Positions 8,403 through 17,273 of a stretch of 42,061 nt of DNA are shown piece by piece (the stretch's first letter is position 1; the number at the start of each line of letters is the position of its first letter). Made by a program: the position numbers and the translations under genes. The DNA is from Acidobacteriaceae bacterium (GTDB lineage: Bacteria; Acidobacteriota; Terriglobia; Terriglobales; Acidobacteriaceae). The stretch covers positions 1 through 42,061 of the forward strand of contig JAOAPG010000130.1 of NCBI GenBank assembly GCA_025462785.1, in the 5' to 3' direction. The notes under the pieces were generated by a model that saw only the letters and a program-made list of their open reading frames with translations, ran no database searches and was not told the DNA's origin.

Positions 8403-9797
8403 ATGAGGCGATGCGGTTTTCGACTGATGGTGGTGTTGGTGAGCGCGGCAGGATTCTTCCTGACATTAAACGGGTGTGGTGGAAGCCCCCATTCACCCGA
8501 TTCTCAGCCCATTCAACACGTAGTGGTGATCTTTCAAGAAAATCGCACGCCTGATAACCTTTTCCAGGATCCGGTGCTGATCGCGCGTGGCGCTGATATT
8601 GTCAGTTCGGGAGTCAACTCCAAGGGGCAGGTTATTCCGCTCAGTCCCATTGACCTGGGCACGACCGGCTCCAACCCTCAGAACTACGACCTTAGCCATT
8701 CCCACCGCGCCTTCGTCTCCATGTACAACGGCGGCAAAATGGATGGAGCGGACCTAATCGGATGCTATCCAACCGCAAATTGTCCGCCAGATCCCAATCT
8801 GCAATTTAAGTATGTGAAGCCCTCAGACGTGCGACCCTACTTCCAACTCGCGGAACGGTACACGTTCGGCGATCGTATGTTTCAGACCAATCAGGGGCCC
8901 AGCTTTCCGGCACACCAATTCATCATCTCGGGCACCTCTGCACCAACGGCCACAAGCAATCTTTTCGCGGCGGAAAATACGATCGGAGGACTCATCGCGG
9001 GTTGCATTGCCTTGCCCGGAACGATCGTTGCATTAATCGATCCATCCGGCGAGGAATCATCGAGCCAGTATCCCTGCTTCGAGCACCCCACACTTACCGA
9101 TCTGCTCGATTTTACCGGCGTTTCCTGGCGCTATTACACCCCTTCAGCAGGCTCTATATGGACTGGTCCCGACGCAATCCGGCACATCTGCCAGCCGGAA
9201 ACGCGGCACCGCAAACTGGTCTGCACCGGGAGAGCCTGGAGCAATGTGATCATCCCGCAGACTAAGGTCCTGACGGACATCGCGAACAACCAACTTGCAT
9301 CTGTGAGTTGGGTAATTCCCGGCGGCAGAGCATCCGACCACGCTGAGGGCAACGACGGTTCCGGGCCGTCTTGGGTCGCTTCAATCGTGAATGCAATCGG
9401 CAACAGCCCTTATTGGTCGAACACCGCCATCATCATAACGTGGGATGACTGGGGCGGCTGGTACGATCACGTTGCGCCACCACAAGTGTTAGTGAACTGC
9501 GAGCAGTGGGGTTGCGGATACGCGTATGGATTCCGCGTGCCGTTGATCATCGTGTCTCCATACGCGAAGGCCGCTTACATTTCTCACGTCCAGCATGATT
9601 TTGGCAGCATTCTCAGATTTATCGAAGAAGATTTCGGCCTGCCCTCGCTCGGATATGCAGATAACTACGCAGACGACCTTTCCGATTGCTTTAACTTTAA
9701 CCAGACGCCTCTGAAGTTTCAGGCGATCCCGGCGCCGGTGAGTGCGGAGCAGTTTCTCAACGACCGAAGACCCTCGACCGATCCAGACGACGACTGA
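8403..9797 (+). CDS. Phosphoesterase-family (phospholipase C/acid phosphatase-like) lipoprotein
   Basis: The 464-residue protein carries a lipoprotein signal (MRRCGFRLMVVLVSAAGFFL, then a lipobox ending LNGC at about residue 25). It then shows the phosphoesterase-family opening VVVIFQENRTPDNLF, which supplies the metal/nucleophile region of AcpA and PLC-type enzymes. Later family signatures are SFPAHQFIISG, IIITWDDWGGWYDHVAPP and YGFRVPLIIVSPYAK. The family hydrolyses phosphomonoesters or phospholipids in the periplasm or outside the cell. No strong ribosome-binding site precedes the ATG. It is monocistronic by spacing. The phosphatase versus phospholipase choice cannot be made here. Confidence 0.88.
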   Translation: MRRCGFRLMVVLVSAAGFFLTLNGCGGSPHSPDSQPIQHVVVIFQENRTPDNLFQDPVLIARGADIVSSGVNSKGQVIPLSPIDLGTTGSNPQNYDLSHSHRAFVSMYNGGKMDGADLIGCYPTANCPPDPNLQFKYVKPSDVRPYFQLAERYTFGDRMFQTNQGPSFPAHQFIISGTSAPTATSNLFAAENTIGGLIAGCIALPGTIVALIDPSGEESSSQYPCFEHPTLTDLLDFTGVSWRYYTPSAGSIWTGPDAIRHICQPETRHRKLVCTGRAWSNVIIPQTKVLTDIANNQLASVSWVIPGGRASDHAEGNDGSGPSWVASIVNAIGNSPYWSNTAIIITWDDWGGWYDHVAPPQVLVNCEQWGCGYAYGFRVPLIIVSPYAKAAYISHVQHDFGSILRFIEEDFGLPSLGYADNYADDLSDCFNFNQTPLKFQAIPAPVSAEQFLNDRRPSTDPDDD

Positions 9798-10086
9798 CTC
9801 GCGAAGATAACATTAAGATGTACGGCAGCCGATGCATATGTTCTGGTCAGAAGACATGCCGGTTGGGAGCGCTTCCGAACTACAGCTAGAGTGCCTTTAG
9901 TCTCTTCGTTCGTCAGATGTGTCCTGTAGCCCAGTCGTCTCAACTCTGCAGGGCATGCCGGCTAGATTCGCTCGATGAAATCATCAAGCGATCCGAAGAG
10001 AGTTCCCAGACAACGGCACTTGCGCAGCAAACATCTAGTGGATGAGCCTTCGGACAGCAGGAGGCGGGAAATTTGAAGGAGGGGCT

Positions 10087-10323
10087 ATGGCAACGTGCGA
10101 GGTTTGTGGGAACGAATATGACAAGAGTTTTGAGCTGATCGCCGCCGGCGCGCGGCATACGTTCGACAGCTTTGAATGCGCGATCCAGGCCATCGCCCCT
10201 GTCTGCGAGCATTGCAAATGCAAGGTCATCGGGCATGGAGTTGAAGTCAAAGGTCAATTCTTCTGCTGTGCACATTGCGCGAGATCTGCAACCTCGGCCG
10301 ATGTTAAAGACCGCGCGGCCTGA
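10087..10323 (+). CDS. Small cysteine-rich metal-binding protein
   Basis: Start ATG 10087 is chosen because AAGGAGG lies about seven bases upstream; a longer frame from 10042 lacks a signal. The 78-residue product begins MATCEVCGNEYDKSF and holds CEVC, a lone Cys in FECA, CEHCKC and CCAHC, so at least eight cysteines plus several histidines. The spacing suggests two zinc knuckles of a treble-clef or TRASH-like type. Related small proteins are sometimes annotated as prokaryotic metallothioneins. A role in metal handling is plausible but unproven. It stands alone downstream of the phosphoesterase gene. Confidence 0.75.
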   Translation: MATCEVCGNEYDKSFELIAAGARHTFDSFECAIQAIAPVCEHCKCKVIGHGVEVKGQFFCCAHCARSATSADVKDRAA

Positions 10324-10745
10324 GCGACCGACCTCTCAATCGCACAAAACAAGTATCCGGAAATTCGGTCCGAGGATTACAGCTGCAGGGCTCGAGAAAT
10401 TACGGGAGCACGGTGCAGCGATTCAGCGTGCCTCAGCGTCAAGCGATTTCAGGAAGTCTAGCAAGAATCGAAGGGACTACAGACCGGCCGTAGTCGCCTT
10501 CGGGAGAGGTATCGCTGCATCAAGGACATACACGAACTGGACGGGGCGGTTAACAAAGCGATTGGGTTTTCGGTCTGACGGAGTTCATTCGCGTGGATGC
10601 TGGCGCCGCACACCGGACGCAAAATCGCGGAGCGCTTGGTAGTACTGTCTCTTTAGCTTTTGCTAAAAAAAAACCCAAGCCACCAAATTGGTGGTTTGGG
10701 TCTCTCTTGAAAAAGCGAATTACTGCGAGCACTTACAGCATGTGT
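10324..10745. other. Intergenic stretch holding an operon terminator
   Basis: Apart from the hairpin terminator at 10665-10701 that serves the minus-strand operon, I see no gene in these 422 bases. The plus-strand open frames here have no start signal or family resemblance. Confidence 0.5.
10665..10701 (-). terminator. Intrinsic terminator of the sulfolactate-type operon
   Basis: ACCCAAGCCACC (10673-10684) pairs with GGTGGTTTGGGT (10690-10701) around a 5-base loop, with a single G-T type mismatch. On the minus strand the stem is followed by nine T residues (A-run 10665-10673). It lies 45 bases after the stop of the tandem ATPase gene. Confidence 0.85.
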
Positions 10746-12776
10746 TCAATCACGAGCCTTCCAGGGCTTGCAAATATAGTCCCGAGGGCGGTTACCACCA
10801 TTGCAGCGCCTCCGTCCGCCTTCAGGCCGCAGGCCTTGTAGTTCTGCATGGAATTCCAGCAGCACTCTCGCGGCTTTGAGAGGTTCGCTGGCGTCTCCCT
10901 CATTACTTCGAGGAACCCTCTCATGAAGTTCCACCTGGTTGGGACACTGTTTGGCCACGTCATGAACGATGGCACCGGAAATTTGCCTCTCCCGCAAAGC
11001 GTGACCTCTGATGAGCGCGCGATCACAAATGAGATTGATCAAGCGCGGAATGCCCTGCGCGTAACAGTTAACGGCCGCGACGCCCTGATCGCTAAAGACT
11101 GGACTCGACTGTGGACCATCGAGGGCCAGCTCAATTCGGGAAGTGATATATTTGCCGGTTTCCGCCTGATCGAACGCCTGAAGTCGACAGTCAACTTCGA
11201 TTCGGCTCCGCAACTCCCGGAATTCACCCAGCATAAGGCTTTGCTCCACCTGTGGAGTCCCCATAACTACAATCTGCAGTTTTGCGTCCTGCACTGGTAA
11301 GGTCGCCAGGAGCTGAATTTCACGCCAGGTATTCAGCGAAAGCTCATGCGCTTCGTCTATGAATAGGACACCTTGGTCGGGTGGGTCATCCAAATCGGGT
11401 CTCTGTGCTGTTTGTAACTCGTCTCGTTGCGATTGCGACGGACTATTCGACTTCAAGATGTCACCCGGACGCAAATATTGGCCGGGCAGGTACTCGGCGG
11501 AGATGCCCGCGGATTTCAGCATCTCCACTAGGCAAGCGGACAGCAGGGTTTTCCCTGTTCCGGGCTCGCCGGTAAGCCGCATCACCCGCTCCTGCCGTAA
11601 AAGCCCCGAGTACAGATTTGCCAGTGCGGCCGAATGAGTTGACGTAAAGCACAGACATGCAGTGTCGGGCGAGGCATCGAACGGGGCTCGCTTAAAGTGA
11701 TAAAAGCGGATGTAGGAGTTTGAACCAGCGGCGTGGCGCTTCTCCATCCCGGCTGACGCAGTGCTTACGTGCTCTTTGTCGGCTGCCTCGGCCACATGCT
11801 TCCCTGCGTCTGGGTTCGGCCGAGCGACGTCGCCTGTAGTCTCAAGCGGTTGGAGATCCCCGATCACTTCTTGCAGAATGTCCGGATCCACACGCTCCCT
11901 ACCAACTGCGGTCAGCAACAGCAAGGCATTGAAGCAAATGGTATTGATCTCACGCGGCACGCCATGGCTTACTTCCCAGATACGTTTCAGTGCCGCCGGC
12001 GTGAACAGTGGCTGCCCGTGGTACCCGGCAATCTTGAGGCGGTGTTCGATATAGCTGTTCGTCTCATCCATATCAAGAGGTTGGAGGGTCTTAACGATCA
12101 AGATCCGTTGCTGAAGCTGTGCGAGTTCCGGCGCGGCCAGCTTTTTGGCCAGTTGCGGCTGCCCTGCCAACACGATTTGCAGCAATTTTTCAAAAGGAGT
12201 TTCGAAGTTCGACAGCAAACGCACGGCTTCGAGCACTGACGTACTGAGCGTTTGGGCCTCGTCGATAACAACAATCGTCCTACGACCCCTCCTCCGCTCT
12301 TGGATTAACAGTCGATTGATAGCATCCTGTACCTGGACCACATCTGAATCGTGCAATTCGCTCCCTAGTTCCAGCGCCAGATAACGCAGGAAGTCTCGTG
12401 CATCTCCCTGAAGCTGGAACAGAAATGCCGTATGGGCCATTCGCTTGAAGTGCTCCAGGACATCAAAGAGTATGGTTGTCTTGCCCATTCCCGGCGGCGC
12501 GATCAATGCCTGGAAACCCATCCCGCATTCAAGGCCCACAATCAGTGACGCTCGCGCCTCCGCATGGCTGCGGCTTAGATACAGGTAGCGCGGGTTGGGC
12601 GTGAATCCGAACGGATTGTCTTGAACCCCGAGCTTCTCAAAGACAATGCTCGCGCTTCCGAATGATGTTGTCGAGACATTCCGCTGCCGCAAACTGGCTT
12701 CATTTACAGCAGGCTGTGTTATGGCCGGCTGCGAGGACGGTGCGGATATCGGTCCTATTGAGATAAGCTTTGTCAC
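10746..12776 (-). CDS. Tandem ExeA/GspA-type AAA ATPase (two ATPase modules)
   Basis: This 676-residue protein is two ExeA-like modules in one chain. Module 1 (about 45-310) opens with FEKLGVQDNPFGFTPNPRYL and has Walker A APPGMGKTT (93-101) and Walker B IVVIDEAQ (168-175). Module 2 (about 352-640) repeats the layout with YHFKRAPFDASPD, Walker A GEPGTGKT (403-410) and Walker B VLFIDEAHE (470-478). ExeA/GspA ATPases work with secretion systems, and a single-module relative marks PEP-CTERM/exosortase exopolysaccharide loci. No exosortase is seen here. The start is GTG 12776 with a weak ribosome-binding site. It is the last gene of the operon, 56 bases after the ATP-grasp gene. The tail beyond about 640 is basic and variable. 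Confidence 0.88.
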   Translation of the reverse strand: MTKLISIGPISAPSSQPAITQPAVNEASLRQRNVSTTSFGSASIVFEKLGVQDNPFGFTPNPRYLYLSRSHAEARASLIVGLECGMGFQALIAPPGMGKTTILFDVLEHFKRMAHTAFLFQLQGDARDFLRYLALELGSELHDSDVVQVQDAINRLLIQERRRGRRTIVVIDEAQTLSTSVLEAVRLLSNFETPFEKLLQIVLAGQPQLAKKLAAPELAQLQQRILIVKTLQPLDMDETNSYIEHRLKIAGYHGQPLFTPAALKRIWEVSHGVPREINTICFNALLLLTAVGRERVDPDILQEVIGDLQPLETTGDVARPNPDAGKHVAEAADKEHVSTASAGMEKRHAAGSNSYIRFYHFKRAPFDASPDTACLCFTSTHSAALANLYSGLLRQERVMRLTGEPGTGKTLLSACLVEMLKSAGISAEYLPGQYLRPGDILKSNSPSQSQRDELQTAQRPDLDDPPDQGVLFIDEAHELSLNTWREIQLLATLPVQDAKLQIVVMGTPQVEQSLMLGEFRELRSRIEVDCRLQAFDQAETGKYITSRIELALDGPQSSPVFSDQGVAAVNCYAQGIPRLINLICDRALIRGHALRERQISGAIVHDVAKQCPNQVELHERVPRSNEGDASEPLKAARVLLEFHAELQGLRPEGGRRRCNGGNRPRDYICKPWKARD

Positions 12777-12832
12777 GGGGATTGACTACTAACGACGCGG
12801 ATACTGGACGCTGGGAAGTGAGTTGTATGTAT

Positions 12833-14116
12833 TCAACGGACCTGCGTCTTCCAAAACTTCTTTTTCCCCTCTTGAGGCGATACAACTGCAACTATGTTTC
12901 TGCGGGTACGCAAAGACCTCCCTAGCAGGCGCCTTCCTAATTCGACGATACGGTTTATCGAGAAGGGTAATAGCGGTAATAGATCGTCCTTTGCAAGGTA
13001 CGCCATTTCGTCAATGCCTCGAAGTGAGTGAAGCCATTCTCTGACAGTTATATTTCCCTCCCTGCGGTAACGATAAGTGGATACCAGGTCGAGATCTTCA
13101 GCAATCCACTTGCGGCCGGGCACGATAGTAGCGGATGGTAATGGCTGTTTTGTAAGATCCAGATAAAGGGCACGCACGACGTCCATTCCGTTACTGGCAG
13201 CAAAAAGGCGAAAGGTTGCACCTATTCGTGGGTTAATATCTAAAACCTTATATTGCCCATCACGAGCATCATAGCGATATCCAATGTCAAGGATCCCTCT
13301 ATATCCGATGCTTTTCATAAAACGCCTGGTGGTGTTCTCAACCTCTTCATTTGGAAGGCAAATTCCCAGACTCGTCGAACCCGTATGCACTGGACATTGC
13401 CGAAGCTTCTTCCCAGTGAATCCGGCTAAGCAATCCGACTCGGCATTAAAATACCCGTTGAACATCCAGACTGTATCGTCCCCACCTGGAATATATTCCT
13501 GAATCATTAGATTTGGACATTGCGGGTCCTCAGCGGCCTCGTAGGCCTGCACGAGCTCGCGTCGGCTTGAAGCTACAAACATCTTCTTTCCAGTTCGTTT
13601 CCAGAGGCGGAAGCCGTCAATTCCTTTGAGCATAACCGGGAACAAAGCTCGCTCAACAAACTCCAACACATCTTGTTTTGATTCTGGAAAAACAGCTTCC
13701 GGAGTTGGAATGCCATGTTTCTTTGCCAGAAAGAACATTTCTTGCTTGCTTGACAGAGCGTAAACCAAAGCGGCGCTTTGGTCTGGGAGCAGGAACACAT
13801 CTCGTAGCTGAGTGACGTTCTCCGCAACGAAGATGGCCGCTTGATCAGTGGTGGGAATAAGTATCGGGCGGCGTCGAAGGGTGCGGCTTAGGTCGTGTAA
13901 AAACTCAAGAGTCTCTCGAGTGGTATGTTTCTCCATGTCCCAGGTGGTGTTGCCACGACAGTGTCTAGAAAACGCACAAGGAACAAACACATGTGGATCA
14001 ATGCAATATACAGGTACTCCCATTCGTCCAAGGCTTCGGGCAATGCCTAACGGCCCATGGTCCTTCGACATTAGTATTAGGACCGGTGTTGAGGTGTCCT
14101 TGATGTGCATTCGCAT
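12833..14116 (-). CDS. ATP-grasp carboxylate-amine ligase
   Basis: The 427-residue protein has an N-terminal Rossmann-like preATP-grasp domain (VLILMSKDHGPLGIARSLGR). The ATP-grasp fold follows, with ATP-binding PVMLKGIDG and MIQEYIPGGDD, and the metal-binding end GQYKVLDINPRIGATF, where the D/N/R residues coordinate magnesium. It resembles D-aspartate ligase and CarB-like ligases that form amide bonds through an acyl phosphate. The ATG at 14116 overlaps the TAA stop of the upstream ComB-like gene (TAATG), so the two are probably translationally coupled. That coupling suggests it activates a carboxylate made by the preceding enzymes, possibly sulfolactate. This substrate is inference. Confidence 0.87.
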   Translation of the reverse strand: MRMHIKDTSTPVLILMSKDHGPLGIARSLGRMGVPVYCIDPHVFVPCAFSRHCRGNTTWDMEKHTTRETLEFLHDLSRTLRRRPILIPTTDQAAIFVAENVTQLRDVFLLPDQSAALVYALSSKQEMFFLAKKHGIPTPEAVFPESKQDVLEFVERALFPVMLKGIDGFRLWKRTGKKMFVASSRRELVQAYEAAEDPQCPNLMIQEYIPGGDDTVWMFNGYFNAESDCLAGFTGKKLRQCPVHTGSTSLGICLPNEEVENTTRRFMKSIGYRGILDIGYRYDARDGQYKVLDINPRIGATFRLFAASNGMDVVRALYLDLTKQPLPSATIVPGRKWIAEDLDLVSTYRYRREGNITVREWLHSLRGIDEMAYLAKDDLLPLLPFSINRIVELGRRLLGRSLRTRRNIVAVVSPQEGKKKFWKTQVR

Positions 14117-14844
14117 TACCTAACGCTAAGGAGTTCGTCGCTGACTGCAACAATCTCGTGGTTGTCAACAGTGCACACCGACTTGACATCGTTGATGTTC
14201 GAGAGAATGAAGTGGAGATCGTCGAGCTGGTTGGTATTCTTTAGATACTCGACACTGTTACTAACGAGGAAGGCTGTGAGTGGCAGCTTCCGCCAGCGCT
14301 GAATAAGCATGGCTGTGCCTTCATCTCCCGGTGTGTGACCGGATCTCAGGATTCGCGCAGCAATCCGGGCGCAACACAGCTGGTCTTCTTCCCGAAACTC
14401 TTCTCTGCTGCCTGCGCCAATAACGGCTACTCTCTCGTGATTGGCAGCAACATAACTTGCAACTGCGGCGTAGTTCCGGAGGCAGGCGATGTACACGGCT
14501 GGGGCGACCTGTGCGTTGTGGATGAGCTTCGTTCCCGAGCTCGAGAGGACGATCACAGGGCGGTCCACGTCCGTGCGTCCAGCCAGTTTTGCCGGACTGT
14601 TGTTCATATCGAAAAGCGCTGGCATCTCTCCTGCGACTTCACCCATCAGCAACGGATTGGGCAGGCGTTCGGCCAACAGATACGCATCGTCGAGGGATGC
14701 AACAGCGAAGCAGCGACGACCGAGTGCAAGCGCAGTCACAAGAGTCGTGGTTGCGCGAATCACATCCACCGCAATTACCGCGAATCCCCGTTCACCGTAT
14801 TTGGCAGCACTGTCGGGTAGATAATCGATACACACTGTTTTCAC
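14116..14844 (-). CDS. comB: ComB-like 2-phosphosulfolactate phosphatase
   Basis: The 242-residue protein starts at GTG 14844 with AGGAG six bases upstream. It matches the ComB family along its length: VIAVDVIRATTTLVTALALG near the N-terminus, then LLMGEVAGEMPALFDMNNSP (the GERxGxxxxGFDxGNSP region), IVLSSSGTKLI and an acidic active-site stretch. ComB removes phosphate from 2-phospho-3-sulfolactate in a magnesium-dependent reaction to give 3-sulfolactate, the second step of coenzyme M synthesis. It directly follows a ComA homologue, which strongly supports the call. No ComC, ComD or ComE homologue is in the window. Confidence 0.88.
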   Translation of the reverse strand: MKTVCIDYLPDSAAKYGERGFAVIAVDVIRATTTLVTALALGRRCFAVASLDDAYLLAERLPNPLLMGEVAGEMPALFDMNNSPAKLAGRTDVDRPVIVLSSSGTKLIHNAQVAPAVYIACLRNYAAVASYVAANHERVAVIGAGSREEFREEDQLCCARIAARILRSGHTPGDEGTAMLIQRWRKLPLTAFLVSNSVEYLKNTNQLDDLHFILSNINDVKSVCTVDNHEIVAVSDELLSVR

Positions 14845-14880
14845 GTTTGTCTCCTGTACTACGTGCTCGCGGCATTGGCA

Positions 14881-15708
14881 TCAAGCTGATCGCTGACCAG
14901 CAGCGCGGGGCCGCAAATTGTCTTTCGCAAAGGCGTCGGAGTGCAGGCCACGCCTGTAAATTTCGACGCGCAGAAGCTCCTCAAGCCTGACATTGCAGAG
15001 ATGGACCTGGGGACCAAAATGGTCCAACAATGCGAATTGGCTGGGCTTATTTGGCGCTTCGAACATGACTGTGGGAAGTCCGAACGCGTTCATGAACCGA
15101 TCAGCAAATTCAGGATTGAAGTCGCCCTGCTCATTGAACAATCCGACCCCGCGAGCGCTCTCCCTCGCCTCCACTACCAATTGGACTGCGCCCGCATCCA
15201 GCCATCTCTTCCCCTGGTCGATCAAGATTTCGACGACGTCCTCACTAAAAGCTCCCCCGTGCTTTTTCCCAAGCTCAAACTGGACTTCGAGGCCTCTTTC
15301 GCGAGCCATGTTAACGACCTGGGTGGGCGAGAGGTGAAGAACCGAAAAACCTTCGCCTGCTTCCATGCGTGTCACGCCCAGTTCTGCGCACAGATCCAAA
15401 TATGCAGGTAGCTGTTTCTGTGCTACTGCGATCTCAAACGGCCCGCCCCCCGTGACAGTCGGGACCGCATGTCGCCGTGCTGCGGCCAGCTTGCGTTGCG
15501 TGGCCGTTTCTTTCGCGATCAGCCAACATGCCATTGAGATCTTGAGAATTGACATCAAATGCGAACTTTGCTCGAGGTGGCTTTCTACGGTTGCAGGGTC
15601 ATAGCCTGGATCGAATGGACTGGTGCAGGCTGGCAGGTGGGCGACACCTATTAAGTCGAGATAATCATGGGTGTGTAGTTCCTGGCGGATCAGATGTGTG
15701 TTGGACAT
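14881..15708 (-). CDS. comA: ComA-like phosphosulfolactate synthase
   Basis: The 275-residue TIM-barrel protein has an excellent ribosome-binding site (AAGGAGGTC, nine bases before ATG). Family signatures in order are TVTGGGPFE, LGVTRMEAGEGF, VQFELGKKHGGAF, LDAGAVQLVVEARES, PTVMFEAPNKPSQFALLDHF and GPQVHLCNVRLEELLRVEIY. This is the layout of (2R)-phospho-3-sulfolactate synthase and of its plant relative HSA32. The reaction adds sulfite to phosphoenolpyruvate. The archaeal role is coenzyme M synthesis; in Bacillus a homologue (YitC) makes spore sulfolactate. The next gene encodes the matching phosphatase. Members of the superfamily can have other roles, but the pairing argues for sulfolactate. 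Confidence 0.87.
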   Translation of the reverse strand: MSNTHLIRQELHTHDYLDLIGVAHLPACTSPFDPGYDPATVESHLEQSSHLMSILKISMACWLIAKETATQRKLAAARRHAVPTVTGGGPFEIAVAQKQLPAYLDLCAELGVTRMEAGEGFSVLHLSPTQVVNMARERGLEVQFELGKKHGGAFSEDVVEILIDQGKRWLDAGAVQLVVEARESARGVGLFNEQGDFNPEFADRFMNAFGLPTVMFEAPNKPSQFALLDHFGPQVHLCNVRLEELLRVEIYRRGLHSDAFAKDNLRPRAAGQRSA

Positions 15709-15886
15709 TATCGTTAAGACCTCCTTGTCTCATGTTCACATTGGCACCGATATGGACCTTGGTACACGATGCCGCGCACTGTAACTCTCTATCAGTGGCA
15801 CACGTACCGCTTGCGCTGGCGGTATCTGTATTTCTAAATAGATGAGGATCCAGAATTATGGCGCAATCCACAACGCCCGTTCGGCT

Positions 15887-17263
15887 CTAGTTCTTATTGG
15901 CCGCTGGTTCTGTACACACCATAGTGGACTCAGCGTCAGCAGACTGTGACACACTGCAGCTGTGAAGTTCGAGGCACTGCAGGGGTGAACATGGATAGAG
16001 AAATACTCTAAGACGGCGTTTGGGCTGTTGCTCGTGACTGACGGCCTTTATAACCTCTTGCCACGAGGAAACCACATTGATGCCAGCTACTGTGGCCGGC
16101 AATTGTGCGGCGCGATTGTCCGGGCAGTACAACCAAATTGGGTTCGGCGACGTCCTTCTCTGGCTCACAACCCTCCGCAGCACTCGCCGTGAACGACGCG
16201 CAACGGTTCTGATCATCTGATCAAGGCTCATGCGCGCGAATCGTTCCGCTTTCCGCCGTAAGGCGCGGAAATCATGGGGTGCTGTCAAGGGGAAAAGGTG
16301 GTGCTTGCCCACACCCTCGCTGCACGATGCTATAGCTATTCGAGAGACACCGGGAAGAGCGGAGCGCTGCAGGGGGGTCATCCCCTTCATCTGCGCGAAA
16401 GTCAAGCTTGCATCATTCGGATACGCATTGCTCAGAATCACATCTGCCACGTCGGGAGCGGGAGCTGTGTACATCTTTCGCCACGATGCCACGGCGTCCG
16501 GATGGTAAGACAAATAGTCGCCGGAGTACATGCAAACAACTTCTCGGTCTGCATTAATAAGGAGAGAGATCATTGTCGTGACGTGAAGCAGTCGCGCAAT
16601 CTCATCCAGGTCCCTGCGGAAGTTGCTCGCTCGCGTATCACCCCATCCAATGCTGGCATGGCGAGAGTGCAACCGGGTGATAGATTGCCCTCCCAGTACT
16701 CCTAACACGAGTTTGGAGCCTCCACCGAATCCCGCCGTGTGGTTGGGGTAAACACCTCCTATTCCGAATACAAAATCCCCAGCCACAACCTCCTTGTTAA
16801 CGGTCACTGGGGTGCCGAAACTGGTGGTTCCGATCGTGACAAGACCATTGCGATGATCATGAGGAATTACGCGACACTCGGCCGCCGCCTCAGCGCCAAC
16901 CTTCTTGAAGATACCGTCTGCGGTAATTGAAGCGTGCATCCCGGACGCCACTACAATGGTCACGTTCCTCAATGAGACTCCCGCATCTCGCAATTGTGAT
17001 AGGACGAACGGCATGATTCGAGAGACGGGGGTTGGCCTGTTTAGGTCATCAACGATGATGACCGGACGCATTCGTCCGGCACAAAGCCGCCGCAGGGGCG
17101 CTTGGTTGGTGGGACACTCAAGGCACGCGGTGATCTGATCGTCGCTGAGCAGAGGTGGAGTTTGCGGCCAGAAAACATCCACTTCCCATTCGTCCGGGAC
17201 CGGCAAGTCGAGCAGGCGATCGCCATACCAAGCAGCCGTTCGCAGTTGAAAAGCGGGTGACAT
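15887..17263 (-). CDS. LarA/DUF2088-family protein, nickel-pincer racemase-like
   Basis: Start ATG 17263 is preferred; a longer frame from 17425 would run 152 bases into the upstream gene. The 458-residue protein has the LarA signature VDDLNRPTP (71-79), SGMH (H110), YPNHTAGFGGGSK (H175, K184) and a later RLHSRH (H199/H202). In characterised lactate racemase a lysine of this motif holds the nickel-pincer nucleotide and three histidines bind nickel or move protons. The lysine is present; the first loop histidine appears shifted by one residue. Known members invert alpha-hydroxy acids. Next to ComA/ComB, sulfolactate is an obvious candidate substrate. LarB, LarC and LarE cofactor genes are not in the window. 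It follows the methyltransferase gene by 10 bases. Confidence 0.82.
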   Translation of the reverse strand: MSPAFQLRTAAWYGDRLLDLPVPDEWEVDVFWPQTPPLLSDDQITACLECPTNQAPLRRLCAGRMRPVIIVDDLNRPTPVSRIMPFVLSQLRDAGVSLRNVTIVVASGMHASITADGIFKKVGAEAAAECRVIPHDHRNGLVTIGTTSFGTPVTVNKEVVAGDFVFGIGGVYPNHTAGFGGGSKLVLGVLGGQSITRLHSRHASIGWGDTRASNFRRDLDEIARLLHVTTMISLLINADREVVCMYSGDYLSYHPDAVASWRKMYTAPAPDVADVILSNAYPNDASLTFAQMKGMTPLQRSALPGVSRIAIASCSEGVGKHHLFPLTAPHDFRALRRKAERFARMSLDQMIRTVARRSRRVLRRVVSQRRTSPNPIWLYCPDNRAAQLPATVAGINVVSSWQEVIKAVSHEQQPKRRLRVFLYPCSPLQCLELHSCSVSQSADAESTMVCTEPAANKN

Positions 17264-17273
17264 TTGTTTTACT

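Noticed and set aside
9917-10045. Possible 42-residue protein with a CRAC motif, ending in an ATGA overlap
   Set aside because: The composition looks protein-like and it has a CxxC, but there is no ribosome-binding site and the next gene has its own better start at 10087.
10746-12776. IstB- or TniB-type transposition ATPase, suggesting a mobile element
   Set aside because: The NPF...TPNPRYL opening and tandem modules match ExeA/GspA ATPases, and no transposase partner is present.
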